Shown here piece after piece: positions 8,034 through 16,677 of a stretch of 27,548 nt of DNA. The stretch's first letter is position 1. Each line of letters begins with the position of its first letter. The translations under genes were made by a program, and so were the position numbers. This stretch comes from Deltaproteobacteria bacterium (GTDB taxonomy: Bacteria > Desulfobacterota > Desulfobacteria > Desulfobacterales > SURF-15): positions 1 through 27,548 of the forward strand of contig JAHEHB010000015.1 of the NCBI GenBank assembly GCA_024644775.1, given 5' to 3'. The notes beneath the pieces are model-generated. The model was not told the DNA's origin, did not search any database, and was given only the letters and a program-made list of their open reading frames with translations.

Positions 8034-8861
8034 ATGCGTGATCAAGTCGCCGAAGCTGTCCAGGCTATAAGAGACCGCGTTTCGATTGAGGCCAAGATCG
8101 GCATTATCCTGGGGAGTGGTCTTGGAGATCTGGTTAGCACCATGGAGGATCCGGTTTCGGTCAGGTTTGCGGAAATCCCACATTTTCCAAATTCTACCAT
8201 TGAGGGGCACAGAGGTGAAGTGGTTGCGGGGTGTATTTCCGGAGTGCCGATATTCGGTTTTTTAGGGAGACTCCACTACTATGAGGGTTACACCATTCAG
8301 CAAGTGGTCTTCCCGATCAAGGTTTTGTCAGGGCTCGGTGTGAATACTTTAATCATTACAAATGCCAGTGGGGCTGTAAACGAATCGTATTTGCCCGGAG
8401 ATATTGTCGTTATTGGTGATCACATCAACATGATGGGGGAAAATCCTTTACGAGGGACTCCTGATTTTACGGATATGACCGAAGCCTACTCGGGTGATTT
8501 GCGGGTGCTGGCTCTTGAAACCGCCGGTACGCTTGATATAACAGCACACGAAGGTGTGTATCTTGCCCTAAGTGGACCGTCTTACGAGACACCGGCTGAA
8601 ATCAGAATGCTGCGTGGCCTTGGTGCGGATTTGGTCGGTATGTCAACGGTGCCCGAAGCGATTGCAGCAAACAGCAAGGGTGTCCGGGTTTTGGGATTGT
8701 CTCTGGTGACCAATATGGCAGCCGGGATTACCGGTAACCCCCTTTCACATGAAGAGGTCATTGAGGCATCCAAAAAAGCAGCAGAGAAATTTAGGCGACT
8801 CGTTTCCGGAATCATAGAGCGGTTGGGAAACGATTCGTTTAATGGGAAATCAAGTCAGTGA
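8034..8861 (+). CDS. punA: Purine nucleoside phosphorylase (trimeric, class II)
   Basis: Cleaves purine (deoxy)nucleosides with phosphate to base plus (deoxy)ribose-1-phosphate. 275 aa from ATG 8034. Family motifs: ILGSGLGDL (phosphate loop), EGHRGEVV, FLGRLHYYEGY, ITNASGAVN, SGPSYETPAEIRML, MSTVPEAIAA and SLVTNMAAG, whose Asn is the residue linked to 6-oxopurine specificity in trimeric PNPs. An in-frame ATG at 7998 would add 12 residues, but AGGGG at 8021-8025 lies 8 bases before 8034, so I prefer the latter. It follows deoB by 41 bases and its stop overlaps the next start (GTGA). Likely substrates are guanosine and inosine types. Confidence 0.94.
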   Translation: MRDQVAEAVQAIRDRVSIEAKIGIILGSGLGDLVSTMEDPVSVRFAEIPHFPNSTIEGHRGEVVAGCISGVPIFGFLGRLHYYEGYTIQQVVFPIKVLSGLGVNTLIITNASGAVNESYLPGDIVVIGDHINMMGENPLRGTPDFTDMTEAYSGDLRVLALETAGTLDITAHEGVYLALSGPSYETPAEIRMLRGLGADLVGMSTVPEAIAANSKGVRVLGLSLVTNMAAGITGNPLSHEEVIEASKKAAEKFRRLVSGIIERLGNDSFNGKSSQ

Positions 8862-10189
8862 ACGGCTATCAATTGATAAAGAAAAAGCGGGATGGCTTAG
8901 AACTTTCCTCTGATGAGATAAACTACCTGGTAAGTGGATTCGTTAATGGGGAGATTCCCGACTACCAAATGACGGCTTTTTTAATGGCGGTTTTTTTCAA
9001 AGGGATGCGTCCACGGGAATGTGTTACGCTTACGATGGCCATGGTGCATTCCGGTGATACGGTCGATTTGTCTCAAATCAAGGGCTTTAAAGTAGACAAA
9101 CATTCAACGGGTGGCGTAGGAGATACAACCACACTCGTACTTGCGCCGCTGGTAGCGGCATGCGGCGGAACGGTAGCAAAGATGACCGGCAGGGAGTTGG
9201 GTCACACGGGTGGTACGATCGATAAACTTGAGTCGATTCCGGGCATGAAAACGGGACTGTCAAAAGAAAAATTCGTTGATATTGTAAACAACATTCAAGT
9301 TAGTCTTATCGCCCAAACCACACGTTTGGCGCCTGCCGATAAAAAAATCTATGCGCTAAGAAATCTCACGGCTACTGTCGACGCCATTCCGTTGATTGCA
9401 AGCTCCATCATGAGTAAGAAACTTGCAGCCGGTACAGACGGAATTGTACTAGACGTTAAGACAGGATCCGGTGCGTTTATGCAAAAATATGAAGATGCAC
9501 TTTCGCTTGCCCAAACCATGGTAGATATCGGAGATGGCGCGGGAAAGAAAACGGTGGCGTTCATCACGAATATGGATCAACCTTTGGGAAAAGCAATCGG
9601 AAATGCCATAGAAGTGAGAGAGGCCATTGATACCTTAAGTGGTGTCGGTCCTGAAGATCTCGTAGAGCTTGTGGTGGAACTCGGTAGCAACATGCTGCTC
9701 ATTTCGGGTACTGTCGCTTCAAAGCCGGCGGCTGTCGAACTGCTGAAGAAAAATATTGAATCGAAAAAAGGATTAGAAAAGCTGGGGGATATGATAGAAG
9801 CGCAAGGGGGAAACCGGAGGGTTATTGAAGAACCGGATTTACTTCCGCAGCCGAAGGTTAAGATCGAGATTCGATCAAGATCCTCGGGATTCATCGAAAA
9901 AATAGATGCGCTGAACGTCGGGTTTGCTTCGAAAATTTTGGGTACCGGTAGAAAAACAAAGGATGAACCACTCGACCGATCCATCGGTATTCAGCTTGAA
10001 AAGAAGGTTGGAGACCGGGTCGAGAAAGATGAACCGCTCGCCGTTTTCTATTCGGATGGCGACAAAAATAAAATTGAACCTGCGAAAGAAAAATTCGTAA
10101 ATGCGTATACGGTAAGCCATAAGAAAATAAATCCACTCAAGCTTTTTTATGCCCGTGTTTCAAAGGATGGGGTTGAAGAATTAGTATAG
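8858..10189 (+). CDS. pdp: Pyrimidine-nucleoside (thymidine/uridine) phosphorylase
   Basis: 443 aa, the family length. N-terminal helical domain, glycosyltransferase family 3 core and C-terminal PYNP_C domain (about residues 345-420). The phosphate site KHSTGGVGD starts at K81. The family signature region is KMTGRELGHTGGTIDKLE (108-125), in which T110 replaces the usual Ser and E113 the usual Gly; the Lys, Ser83 and Thr120 phosphate contacts remain. It phosphorolyses uridine, thymidine or deoxyuridine. Whether it is strictly thymidine-specific (DeoA) or broad (Pdp) cannot be settled by eye. GTG start overlapping the punA stop. Confidence 0.93.
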   Translation: MNGYQLIKKKRDGLELSSDEINYLVSGFVNGEIPDYQMTAFLMAVFFKGMRPRECVTLTMAMVHSGDTVDLSQIKGFKVDKHSTGGVGDTTTLVLAPLVAACGGTVAKMTGRELGHTGGTIDKLESIPGMKTGLSKEKFVDIVNNIQVSLIAQTTRLAPADKKIYALRNLTATVDAIPLIASSIMSKKLAAGTDGIVLDVKTGSGAFMQKYEDALSLAQTMVDIGDGAGKKTVAFITNMDQPLGKAIGNAIEVREAIDTLSGVGPEDLVELVVELGSNMLLISGTVASKPAAVELLKKNIESKKGLEKLGDMIEAQGGNRRVIEEPDLLPQPKVKIEIRSRSSGFIEKIDALNVGFASKILGTGRKTKDEPLDRSIGIQLEKKVGDRVEKDEPLAVFYSDGDKNKIEPAKEKFVNAYTVSHKKINPLKLFYARVSKDGVEELV

Positions 10190-10192
10190 CTC

Positions 10193-11128
10193 ATGAGTAA
10201 ACAAAAAGAACAGTTTGAGGAAATTTTAAAATCTTTTCCGGACGCGGCTCGCGTTTGCTTACGCGCGATACCGGAGAACGGGGGAAAACTCCCTTTCGAT
10301 CAATGTCATCGTCTTTTGACGCTTTTGGAAATTGAGTTGGAAGATCTCATGGTAAGACTGCTTCCCATCGCAAAACTGTATGCGATCGTTCCTGTTTCGA
10401 ATTTCCGGGTGGGTGCTATTGCAGGTGTTCAAGTGCAGGATGAGGATGCAGCATATGAGCTTTTTCTGGGGGCAAACATCGAATTTGCGGGTCTGGCATT
10501 GAATCAGACGGTGCATGCTGAGCAGGCAGCAATTATCAATGCATGGCACCATGGTACAGGCTGGCTTCGATCCGTCGCCGTATCGGCTGCGCCGTGCGGG
10601 TACTGCCGACAATTTCTCCTTGAGCTTGAAAAAAGCGACCGCATCACGATCATTACTGCTGCAAACGATTCTAAAGGATTTTCTACCAGACACCTCATGG
10701 AACTTTTGCCGGACGCATTTGGACAGGATGATCTTATAAAGACTGCAGACTTAGTTACATCTTATGAAACCCGGCAACACCTGACGCTGCCGTCGACTTT
10801 AAACGATCCATTGGTTCTTGAGGCGTTTTCTGCAGCGGAAACTTGTCATGCGCCGTATACGAAAAATTACGCGGGTTGTGCCGTTCAGGTGAATAATGGT
10901 CGGATCTATTCGGGGCGTTATGCAGAGAATGTCGCGTTTAATCCCAGCCTGTCCCCGCTTCAGTCGGCAATTGTTTGTATGAACATGGGATTTCTTGCCG
11001 GCGAACCAATGATTACCCGGGCGGTTCTGGTGGAAAAACCATCGAGATGCGGACAACGAAACATGACTGAGCTGATCCTCAAATCCTGTGCTCCAACTGT
11101 AACGCTAGAATATTTTGAGGCTGTGTAA
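10193..11128 (+). CDS. cdd: Cytidine deaminase, two-domain (E. coli type)
   Basis: Deaminates cytidine and deoxycytidine to uridine and deoxyuridine, which the preceding phosphorylase can then use. 311 aa, like the dimeric E. coli enzyme (294 aa) rather than the short tetrameric type. The catalytic domain carries NFRVGAIAG (70-78), VHAEQAA with Zn ligand H108 and proton-shuttle E110, and PCGYC with Zn ligands C135 and C138. The C-terminal half (about 190-311) repeats the fold without the zinc motif, as in E. coli Cdd. It starts 3 bases after pdp with no clear ribosome binding site, so coupled translation is likely. Confidence 0.95.
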   Translation: MSKQKEQFEEILKSFPDAARVCLRAIPENGGKLPFDQCHRLLTLLEIELEDLMVRLLPIAKLYAIVPVSNFRVGAIAGVQVQDEDAAYELFLGANIEFAGLALNQTVHAEQAAIINAWHHGTGWLRSVAVSAAPCGYCRQFLLELEKSDRITIITAANDSKGFSTRHLMELLPDAFGQDDLIKTADLVTSYETRQHLTLPSTLNDPLVLEAFSAAETCHAPYTKNYAGCAVQVNNGRIYSGRYAENVAFNPSLSPLQSAIVCMNMGFLAGEPMITRAVLVEKPSRCGQRNMTELILKSCAPTVTLEYFEAV

Positions 11129-11150
11129 AATAAACAAGAATGGAGTTTAA

Positions 11151-11816
11151 ATGAGCAATCGATTCACAGTATACTTCGGAGGGGAGCTGTTTAATCACAA
11201 AGACCTTATTGGAAATGCGCTGCTTTCCTCATACATAGAGAAAATATCTAAACGACAGTATCAATGTTTCCTCCCTCAGGAATTGGATCAGGCATCGGCA
11301 ACCGCTTTGGACATCCGGAATCAGGATCTCAAAAAGATCATCGAATGTGATTTTGCATTGTTTAACTTCGAGGGTACGGAGCTTGATTCAGGTACCGTGG
11401 TGGAGTTCATATTTGCTAAATTTCTCGATATCCCTTCTGTGATTTTACGCTCTGATTTTCGCGCTTCCGGAGAAAAAGATTTGGGGGGAGAAGATTGGAA
11501 CCTGATGTGTTCTTTCTATCCCAGGACACATACCGTTCAATTCAGCGCGATGGAACTTTACCACGAGGCCCTCCAGAAAGAGGATTCTTTTCGTGAGGCA
11601 ATGGATTGGTTCTATACAAGGGTTGCGTCACTCGTCGTTGAGGGCTTTGATTTCGTAAAAAATCTTTCCCCGGTTTATAAGGGTGACAAAAGTCAACTCA
11701 ACGCCCTTTATCAATGGGCCGTAACCTTCCCCAGTGGCGGATTGGAAAAACTCTTTTCTAAATCTTCAAGTACTGAACAAATCGTGATGGCGAAGATTAA
11801 GAAAAAACTCCTCTAG
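11151..11816 (+). CDS. Nucleoside 2-deoxyribosyltransferase-like protein
   Basis: 221 aa. The first 130 residues fit the nucleoside 2-deoxyribosyltransferase fold: VYFGGELFN (7-15) at the usual base-binding start, IRNQDLKKIIECDFALFNFE with the aspartate that opens the core strand (D67), and LDSGTVVEF with T82 and candidate catalytic E85. The C-terminal 90 residues are not familiar. True enzymes swap bases between deoxyribonucleosides; relatives hydrolyse deoxynucleotides (DNPH1/Rcl type). Position after cdd supports a nucleoside substrate. TGGAG lies 5 bases before the ATG. Last gene of the salvage run, 13 bases from the convergent next gene. Confidence 0.75.
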   Translation: MSNRFTVYFGGELFNHKDLIGNALLSSYIEKISKRQYQCFLPQELDQASATALDIRNQDLKKIIECDFALFNFEGTELDSGTVVEFIFAKFLDIPSVILRSDFRASGEKDLGGEDWNLMCSFYPRTHTVQFSAMELYHEALQKEDSFREAMDWFYTRVASLVVEGFDFVKNLSPVYKGDKSQLNALYQWAVTFPSGGLEKLFSKSSSTEQIVMAKIKKKLL

Positions 11817-11829
11817 CTGATTTTTGTTA

Positions 11830-12315
11830 TCAAAATGGAGAATGATAAAAATCGATGACCGTGCTTCCATCGCCGCCGCTTTCTCTATGACGACCCTTAT
11901 AGCTGAAAGCAAACGCGGCTGTGTTGGGTGCCAATTCCGTTACGTATTTTGATTCCCAGAAGGCTTTTCTAAAGGACAAACTCAAATATCGCTTACTTTC
12001 GAGAATTTTCCCGTCAGGATCCAACAGATGTATCCAGAGAAAGAAATAATCTAATTTTTTTACATCTTTTAAACCCATTTCACCGGAAATAAACAGTTGT
12101 TTGTTTTCCCTGGTGTAATTAAAATAAAACACAACATTTGCTGCCTCCCAGACCTCCTTATGGGGGCCGCCGTCCTTCAATAGGATGCGCTTATTCAACG
12201 GAACCGTTTTTTTATTGTGCGTTTTTAGGGTCGCCTGACACGCAACCGTGGCGGTCAAATAGAAAATCAGCAACAAGCCTTTGAAAATAATTATCCTATT
12301 TCGTTTCGATTTCAT
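11830..12315 (-). CDS. Putative small lipoprotein of unknown function
   Basis: 161 aa. A basic N terminus and hydrophobic stretch (residues 9-25) end in TATVAC, a plausible though not ideal lipobox with C26 as the lipidated residue. The remainder looks like a compact beta-rich domain (FYFNYTRENKQLFISG, FLWIHLLDPDGKILESKR, AFAFSYKGRHRESGGDGST) ending in Phe as an outer-envelope protein might. I do not recognise the family. No good ribosome binding site lies before the ATG: the upstream bases are an A-run. It is convergent with the salvage operon and divergent from the small Cys protein. Function unknown. Confidence 0.7.
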   Translation of the reverse strand: MKSKRNRIIIFKGLLLIFYLTATVACQATLKTHNKKTVPLNKRILLKDGGPHKEVWEAANVVFYFNYTRENKQLFISGEMGLKDVKKLDYFFLWIHLLDPDGKILESKRYLSLSFRKAFWESKYVTELAPNTAAFAFSYKGRHRESGGDGSTVIDFYHSPF

Positions 12316-12538
12316 TTTTTTTGACAGATATCGATGAGTTTATTTGTTTTTCCCGGAATACATTCCCCCGTTGTTTTCAGGTAACCATTTATATTGGGTT
12401 AAAAATATACCTATCTAATGGACGCTTTACAACCCTTAAGCTCCGATTTATGGGCAGTACCTTTAAGCTAATTGACGAAAGTTCCGATAAATAAACAGTG
12501 ACTGTCCTAAAATATTTTTTGAAAGAAAAGAGTTTCAG

Positions 12539-12847
12539 ATGATAAATACAGATATCAAAAGAAATTTAGCATCTCACAGCTGGCCGGTGCGCGATCAGAT
12601 CGTTGATCTTTCGCAAACACATGAGATAACGCAATTGAGCAATGAACCCATAAAACGCAATATTAATTGCCAGCACTATTCGAATTGTTTAGAAACTGCA
12701 GCGCGGGCAAATGAGAAAGATCTTGGATGTCAGAAATGCCTGTTTCGTCACGATAACTCTTACAAAATGAATGATGTGGATTATTCGAGCCTTATAAAAC
12801 TCTATTATACAATCATATTTGGCCGAAAACGAGTATTTCAAATTTAA
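12539..12847 (+). CDS. Small four-cysteine (possible zinc-binding) protein
   Basis: 102 aa, no known function. The core has C44-x5-C50-x13-C64-x2-C67 (NCQHYSNCLETAARA, then LGCQKCLFRHD), a spacing that could hold one zinc ion. I recall similar C..Y..CL..A......C..C segments in small deltaproteobacterial proteins, without a defined role; this is memory, not a search. The N terminus is polar and the C terminus hydrophobic/basic (LIKLYYTIIFGRKRVF). Codon use is AT-rich compared with the operons around it. A weak AAAGAAAAGAG lies upstream of the ATG. It lies between the salvage genes and the importer. It may be a fragment of a longer ancestral protein. Confidence 0.5.
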   Translation: MINTDIKRNLASHSWPVRDQIVDLSQTHEITQLSNEPIKRNINCQHYSNCLETAARANEKDLGCQKCLFRHDNSYKMNDVDYSSLIKLYYTIIFGRKRVFQI

Positions 12848-12926
12848 AAATATTAATCGATAGAATTCATCGAAAATTAAGGGCAAAATGATCCTTTTCC
12901 AAAATTTGAAACACTCAATTTCGGAG

Positions 12927-13823
12927 CTATTCATTGCTGTATGGAACGCCAATGGAAGCTGGAGGGGTTGCCCGGCCAATAGCACTGGCCAAAACGAAAA
13001 TCGTAAGAACATAAGGGATCATATCGATGAATTGTGACGGCACCACCTTTGGAAGGTAAGGTTTAATGGCCTCACCGAATCCGAACAACAAACCGGCCCC
13101 GGCAGTTCCGAAAGGTGTCCATTTTCCGAAAATCATGGATGCAAGACCGATAAATCCTCTACCTCCGCTGATTCCCTTAACAAAGTAGTGGGCATGTTCC
13201 AGGGAAAGATAAGCGCCACCCATTCCAGCCATACCACCGCTAATCATTACCGCAAGATAACGCATCTTATACACATTAATTCCTAAAGTATCGGCGGCTT
13301 GCGGATGCTCTCCTACTGATCGTAGCCTCAGTCCAAAGACGGTTTTAAAGATCACAATGTGCGAGGCGATGACAATCATTACGGTAACGAATACAAGCGG
13401 TGGAATTTCGCTGAACAATACGTTTACTCCTTCAAAATTATGTAAAAAAGGAACCTGCAACGTTTCTTCAACCATAATCTGGGTCTTATTGAAGAGCAGC
13501 CACGAAAAAAAGACGGTAATACCGGAAGCAAAAATTATAATCGCAAGTCCGCTAACGATTTGATCGGCTTTAAACGTGACACAAACCACCGCATGGACCC
13601 ATCCGAGCATCATCCCGACCGCAACAGCCGCCGATAGTCCAAGCCAGGGGCTGCCGCTAACATTGGTAACCGCAACCGCCGTAAATGCACCCGTCAACAT
13701 CTGACCTTCTAATCCGATGTTTACAACTCCGGATCGTTCAGAATAGGTTCCGCCTAATCCCGCCAGGGTGTAGGGAACTGCCAATCTTATAGCTGAAGCG
13801 ATGATTGCAAGGATGGATCCCAT
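12927..13823 (-). CDS. Nucleoside ABC transporter, inner-membrane permease (NupQ/YufQ type)
   Basis: 298 aa, branched-chain-permease fold (BPD_transp_2) with about 8 hydrophobic segments. Typical markers are SAIRLAVPYTLAGLGGTYSERSG at the start (shown here in part: ERSGVVNIGLEGQML at 27-41), GLRLRSVGEHPQAADTLGI (cytoplasmic loop that meets the ATPase) and GGRGFIGLASMIFGKW. The homologue in Bacillus (NupQ) is part of a guanosine importer. Start ATG overlaps the stop of the upstream permease gene (TAATG). Last gene of the four-gene importer operon. Confidence 0.92.
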   Translation of the reverse strand: MGSILAIIASAIRLAVPYTLAGLGGTYSERSGVVNIGLEGQMLTGAFTAVAVTNVSGSPWLGLSAAVAVGMMLGWVHAVVCVTFKADQIVSGLAIIIFASGITVFFSWLLFNKTQIMVEETLQVPFLHNFEGVNVLFSEIPPLVFVTVMIVIASHIVIFKTVFGLRLRSVGEHPQAADTLGINVYKMRYLAVMISGGMAGMGGAYLSLEHAHYFVKGISGGRGFIGLASMIFGKWTPFGTAGAGLLFGFGEAIKPYLPKVVPSQFIDMIPYVLTIFVLASAIGRATPPASIGVPYSNE

Positions 13824-15136
13824 TATACCGGTGTCTCTTTCTTTTTTTGAACAAGATACATGAAGCGTTTCGTAATCTCCGTGCTAATAACAACAAAGAT
13901 TAAGATCATCGCTTTTAGCACCAAAACGATTTCTCGCGGCACTTTCGTTGAAACATCGATGGCCAAGCCGCCATGATCTAAAACCCCAAACAGCAGTGCG
14001 GCTAAAATGACTCCAAAAGGACTGTTTTTCCCGATGAATGCAACGCCGATTCCGTCAAACCCTAACCCTTCAAACACGCCATAGCGAAAGCGATGTTTAT
14101 ATCCCATCACCTGATTTACGCCGGCTAATGCCGCAAGGGCACCCCCCATGGCCATCGCCAGAACCGTATTTTTTGATACATTGATGCCCGCGCATTCTGC
14201 GGCAGTAGGATTGAATCCAACGGCGCGAATTTCGTATCCGATCTTTGTTCGTTTCAGAATGTAAGCCGTTAGAAAAACGACGGCAATTGCTATGAATATG
14301 GCGGTATTCAGAAGATTGCTTTTAGGAAATGCGATTCCCATGGGGTTTAGATAGTAAGCAAGCCGGGAGAGTTGAGCGCTTTTCGCAATTTGATAGGTGT
14401 GTGGAATCCAGGATTCCGGCGGTTTATAAACCATCGTAAGGTATTGGACAAGAGCAACCGCAATCCAGTTCATCATGATGGTGGTAACCACCTCATGGAC
14501 CCCCCGTTTTGCTTTCAGATATCCTGGGATACCTCCCCAGATGGCGCCACCCAGCACTCCGGCTAGAATGCACGATGGAATCAGAAGGAATGCCGGCAAT
14601 TTCGTGAATGTAAATCCGACCCAGGTAATGGCGAAGCCTCCAATTACCATTTGACCTTCCCCGCCGATATTAAACAACCCACACTGAAACGCCAGTGCAA
14701 CAGCCAATCCTGTAAAAATGAGCGGTGTCGCGCGATACAGCACATGTCCCCAGCCATTGCGATCTTTGAGAGCGGCTTTAAAAATTTCATTGTAGACAAC
14801 AATCGGATTTTCTCTTACCAGGGCACATTCTAAGATCACTAAACCATACTGTTTGTACTTTTCATCGCCGATTTTTGATCTTACAATTTTTTCAAATGCC
14901 TCTTTATGGGAGTAGTCCTTTCCCGTTATTGTTTGCAAGTCGTCAACTATAACATTAGGAACGCCGCTCGATTTCAGATCGTTAAGAGATCGGTCTGATA
15001 AGCTGTAGCTTTTTATAAATATGAGGATGATGAGCCCACCGACCACAAAAGCCAGTGTCACCGCAACAATCGGCGCAAAAATACCCATAAGGGTTTTGTA
15101 CAAAAAGAGATGTCTCCCTCTATGTTGCGGTGTCAC
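13823..15136 (-). CDS. Nucleoside ABC transporter, inner-membrane permease (NupP/YufP type) with enlarged first periplasmic loop
   Basis: 437 aa, whereas NupP-like permeases are about 350 aa. The first membrane segment is at 18-40; residues about 44-109 form a charged, soluble stretch absent from the shorter relatives as I remember them; then the usual pattern resumes: ATPLIFTGLAVALAFQ (136-151), CGLFNIGGEGQMVIGG and the EAA-like loop IGYEIRAVGFNPTAAECAGI. The predicted location of the extra segment is periplasmic. GTG start 3 bases after the ATPase stop, without a clear ribosome binding site, so coupling is likely. Confidence 0.92.
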   Translation of the reverse strand: MTPQHRGRHLFLYKTLMGIFAPIVAVTLAFVVGGLIILIFIKSYSLSDRSLNDLKSSGVPNVIVDDLQTITGKDYSHKEAFEKIVRSKIGDEKYKQYGLVILECALVRENPIVVYNEIFKAALKDRNGWGHVLYRATPLIFTGLAVALAFQCGLFNIGGEGQMVIGGFAITWVGFTFTKLPAFLLIPSCILAGVLGGAIWGGIPGYLKAKRGVHEVVTTIMMNWIAVALVQYLTMVYKPPESWIPHTYQIAKSAQLSRLAYYLNPMGIAFPKSNLLNTAIFIAIAVVFLTAYILKRTKIGYEIRAVGFNPTAAECAGINVSKNTVLAMAMGGALAALAGVNQVMGYKHRFRYGVFEGLGFDGIGVAFIGKNSPFGVILAALLFGVLDHGGLAIDVSTKVPREIVLVLKAMILIFVVISTEITKRFMYLVQKKKETPV

Positions 15137-15139
15137 CGG

Positions 15140-16660
15140 TTAGATTTCTCCCCCTGTCATCATCAAGCCCAATCGTTCCTCGGTGGCTTCTCCGGGGCTT
15201 ACCATTCCGACAATGGCTCCTTCATACATCACGGCAATCCGATCGGAAATGGAAAGAATTTCTTCGAGATCGGCTGAAATCAGCAAGACGGCCTTTCCGG
15301 CTTTTCGGGCGAGTAACAGGCGTTGATGAATAAATTCGATGGAACCGACATCGATTCCCCGTGTCGGCTGCGCTGCTATCAGAAGTGCCGGATTCTGGTC
15401 AAACTCCCGGGCTACAATGATTTTTTGTTGATTTCCGCCGGATAAATTCCCAGCCAAATTCTCCCGATCCGGCGGGCGGATGTCAAATTCCTCGATTAAC
15501 CGATTCGCTTTTTCGTTGATCGGCGCAACGTTGAGCACATCAAACCCCATTCGTTTGATAAAGGGGCGTCGATAGTGAATGCCCAACACCATATTCTGGG
15601 CGACATTAAAATCAAGAATCAGTCCGCGCCGATGTCTATCTTCCGGGATATGCCCAACACCCGATTCCCTAATCAATTGGGGTGAGTAATTGGTAATGAT
15701 GGCCCCGTCGAGTGTCACTTCTCCCTTTTCTGCTTTTCGCAGGCCGGTTAAGACTTCTACCAGTTCGCTCTGTCCGTTTCCCTCAACACCGGCGATACCG
15801 AGAATCTCTCCTTGCCGAACCTTAAAAGATACCCCGCGCAGGGCGGGAAGGTGTTTGTTGTTCAACGCACAAAGGTTCTCCACTTCCAGCACCATATCAC
15901 CCGGGTGAGCTTCTACCCGTTCTATTCTGAACAAAACCGGGCGGCCGACCATCATCGTGGCAATTTCGTTTCTGGACGTATTTTTTGTGGCGACGGTTCC
16001 CACCGCCTTCCCCCGGCGCATGACCGTTACCCTGTCGGACATTTGCATGACTTCCTGGAGCTTGTGGGTAATAAAAATAATGGTTTTTCCTTGGGTTTTC
16101 AAAGAATGAAGAATTTCGAACAATTCTTCCACTTCTCGAGGGACTAAAACCGCTGTTGGTTCATCAAGAATGAGAATTTCTGCGCCCCGATAGAGCACTT
16201 TGATGATTTCGATGCGTTGTTCGATTCCGACACTTAAAGATTCTACCTTTGCCTTGGGGTCCACTTTCAATCCGTACTGATCCGACAACCGCCGAACCAC
16301 CCTATTTGCTTTGTGAATATCCACAAATCCACCGAAGGAGGGTTCCTGACCCAGTACCACATTTTCTGCAACAGTGAGGGGAGGGATGAGCATGAAGTGT
16401 TGATGGACCATTCCAATGCCGTTATGGATTGCGTCTCCCGGGTCTGAAAAATGAACTTTTTCACCATTTACAGCAATGGTTCCCGTGTCTGGACGAAGCA
16501 AGCCGTAGAGGATATTCATCAGGGTCGATTTTCCGGCGCCGTTTTCCCCTACCAGTGCGTGAATTTCTCCTCTCTGCGCTAGAAAACTCACGTCATCATT
16601 GGCGATAACCAGAGGAAATTGTTTGGTAATGTGGTGCATTTCGACGGCAAGGTCCGCCAC
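15140..16660 (-). CDS. Nucleoside ABC transporter, fused double ATP-binding protein (NupO/YufO type)
   Basis: 506 aa with two tandem ABC domains. First half: Walker A GENGAGKST (about 38-46), signature LSVGIEQRIEI, Walker B ILILDEPTAVL, complete. Second half: degenerate Walker A GVEGNGQSE lacking the Lys, signature LSGGNQQKIIVAREF and LLIAAQPTRGIDVG in place of a catalytic Walker B; this asymmetry is normal for the RbsA/MglA/YufO group. It powers uptake of nucleosides with the two permeases. GTG start with AAGGAG about 10 bases upstream. It is separated from the binding-protein gene by 212 bases that hold a palindromic repeat. Confidence 0.94.
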   Translation of the reverse strand: MADLAVEMHHITKQFPLVIANDDVSFLAQRGEIHALVGENGAGKSTLMNILYGLLRPDTGTIAVNGEKVHFSDPGDAIHNGIGMVHQHFMLIPPLTVAENVVLGQEPSFGGFVDIHKANRVVRRLSDQYGLKVDPKAKVESLSVGIEQRIEIIKVLYRGAEILILDEPTAVLVPREVEELFEILHSLKTQGKTIIFITHKLQEVMQMSDRVTVMRRGKAVGTVATKNTSRNEIATMMVGRPVLFRIERVEAHPGDMVLEVENLCALNNKHLPALRGVSFKVRQGEILGIAGVEGNGQSELVEVLTGLRKAEKGEVTLDGAIITNYSPQLIRESGVGHIPEDRHRRGLILDFNVAQNMVLGIHYRRPFIKRMGFDVLNVAPINEKANRLIEEFDIRPPDRENLAGNLSGGNQQKIIVAREFDQNPALLIAAQPTRGIDVGSIEFIHQRLLLARKAGKAVLLISADLEEILSISDRIAVMYEGAIVGMVSPGEATEERLGLMMTGGEI

Positions 16661-16677
16661 CGCGAGGTCTCCTTAAT

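Noticed and set aside
9577..9984. 135-aa minus-strand frame within pdp
   Set aside because: Serine/phenylalanine-rich shadow of a conserved gene.
12689..13012. 107-aa minus-strand frame overlapping the permease 3' end
   Set aside because: Overlaps a conserved gene on the same strand in another frame and has no start signals.
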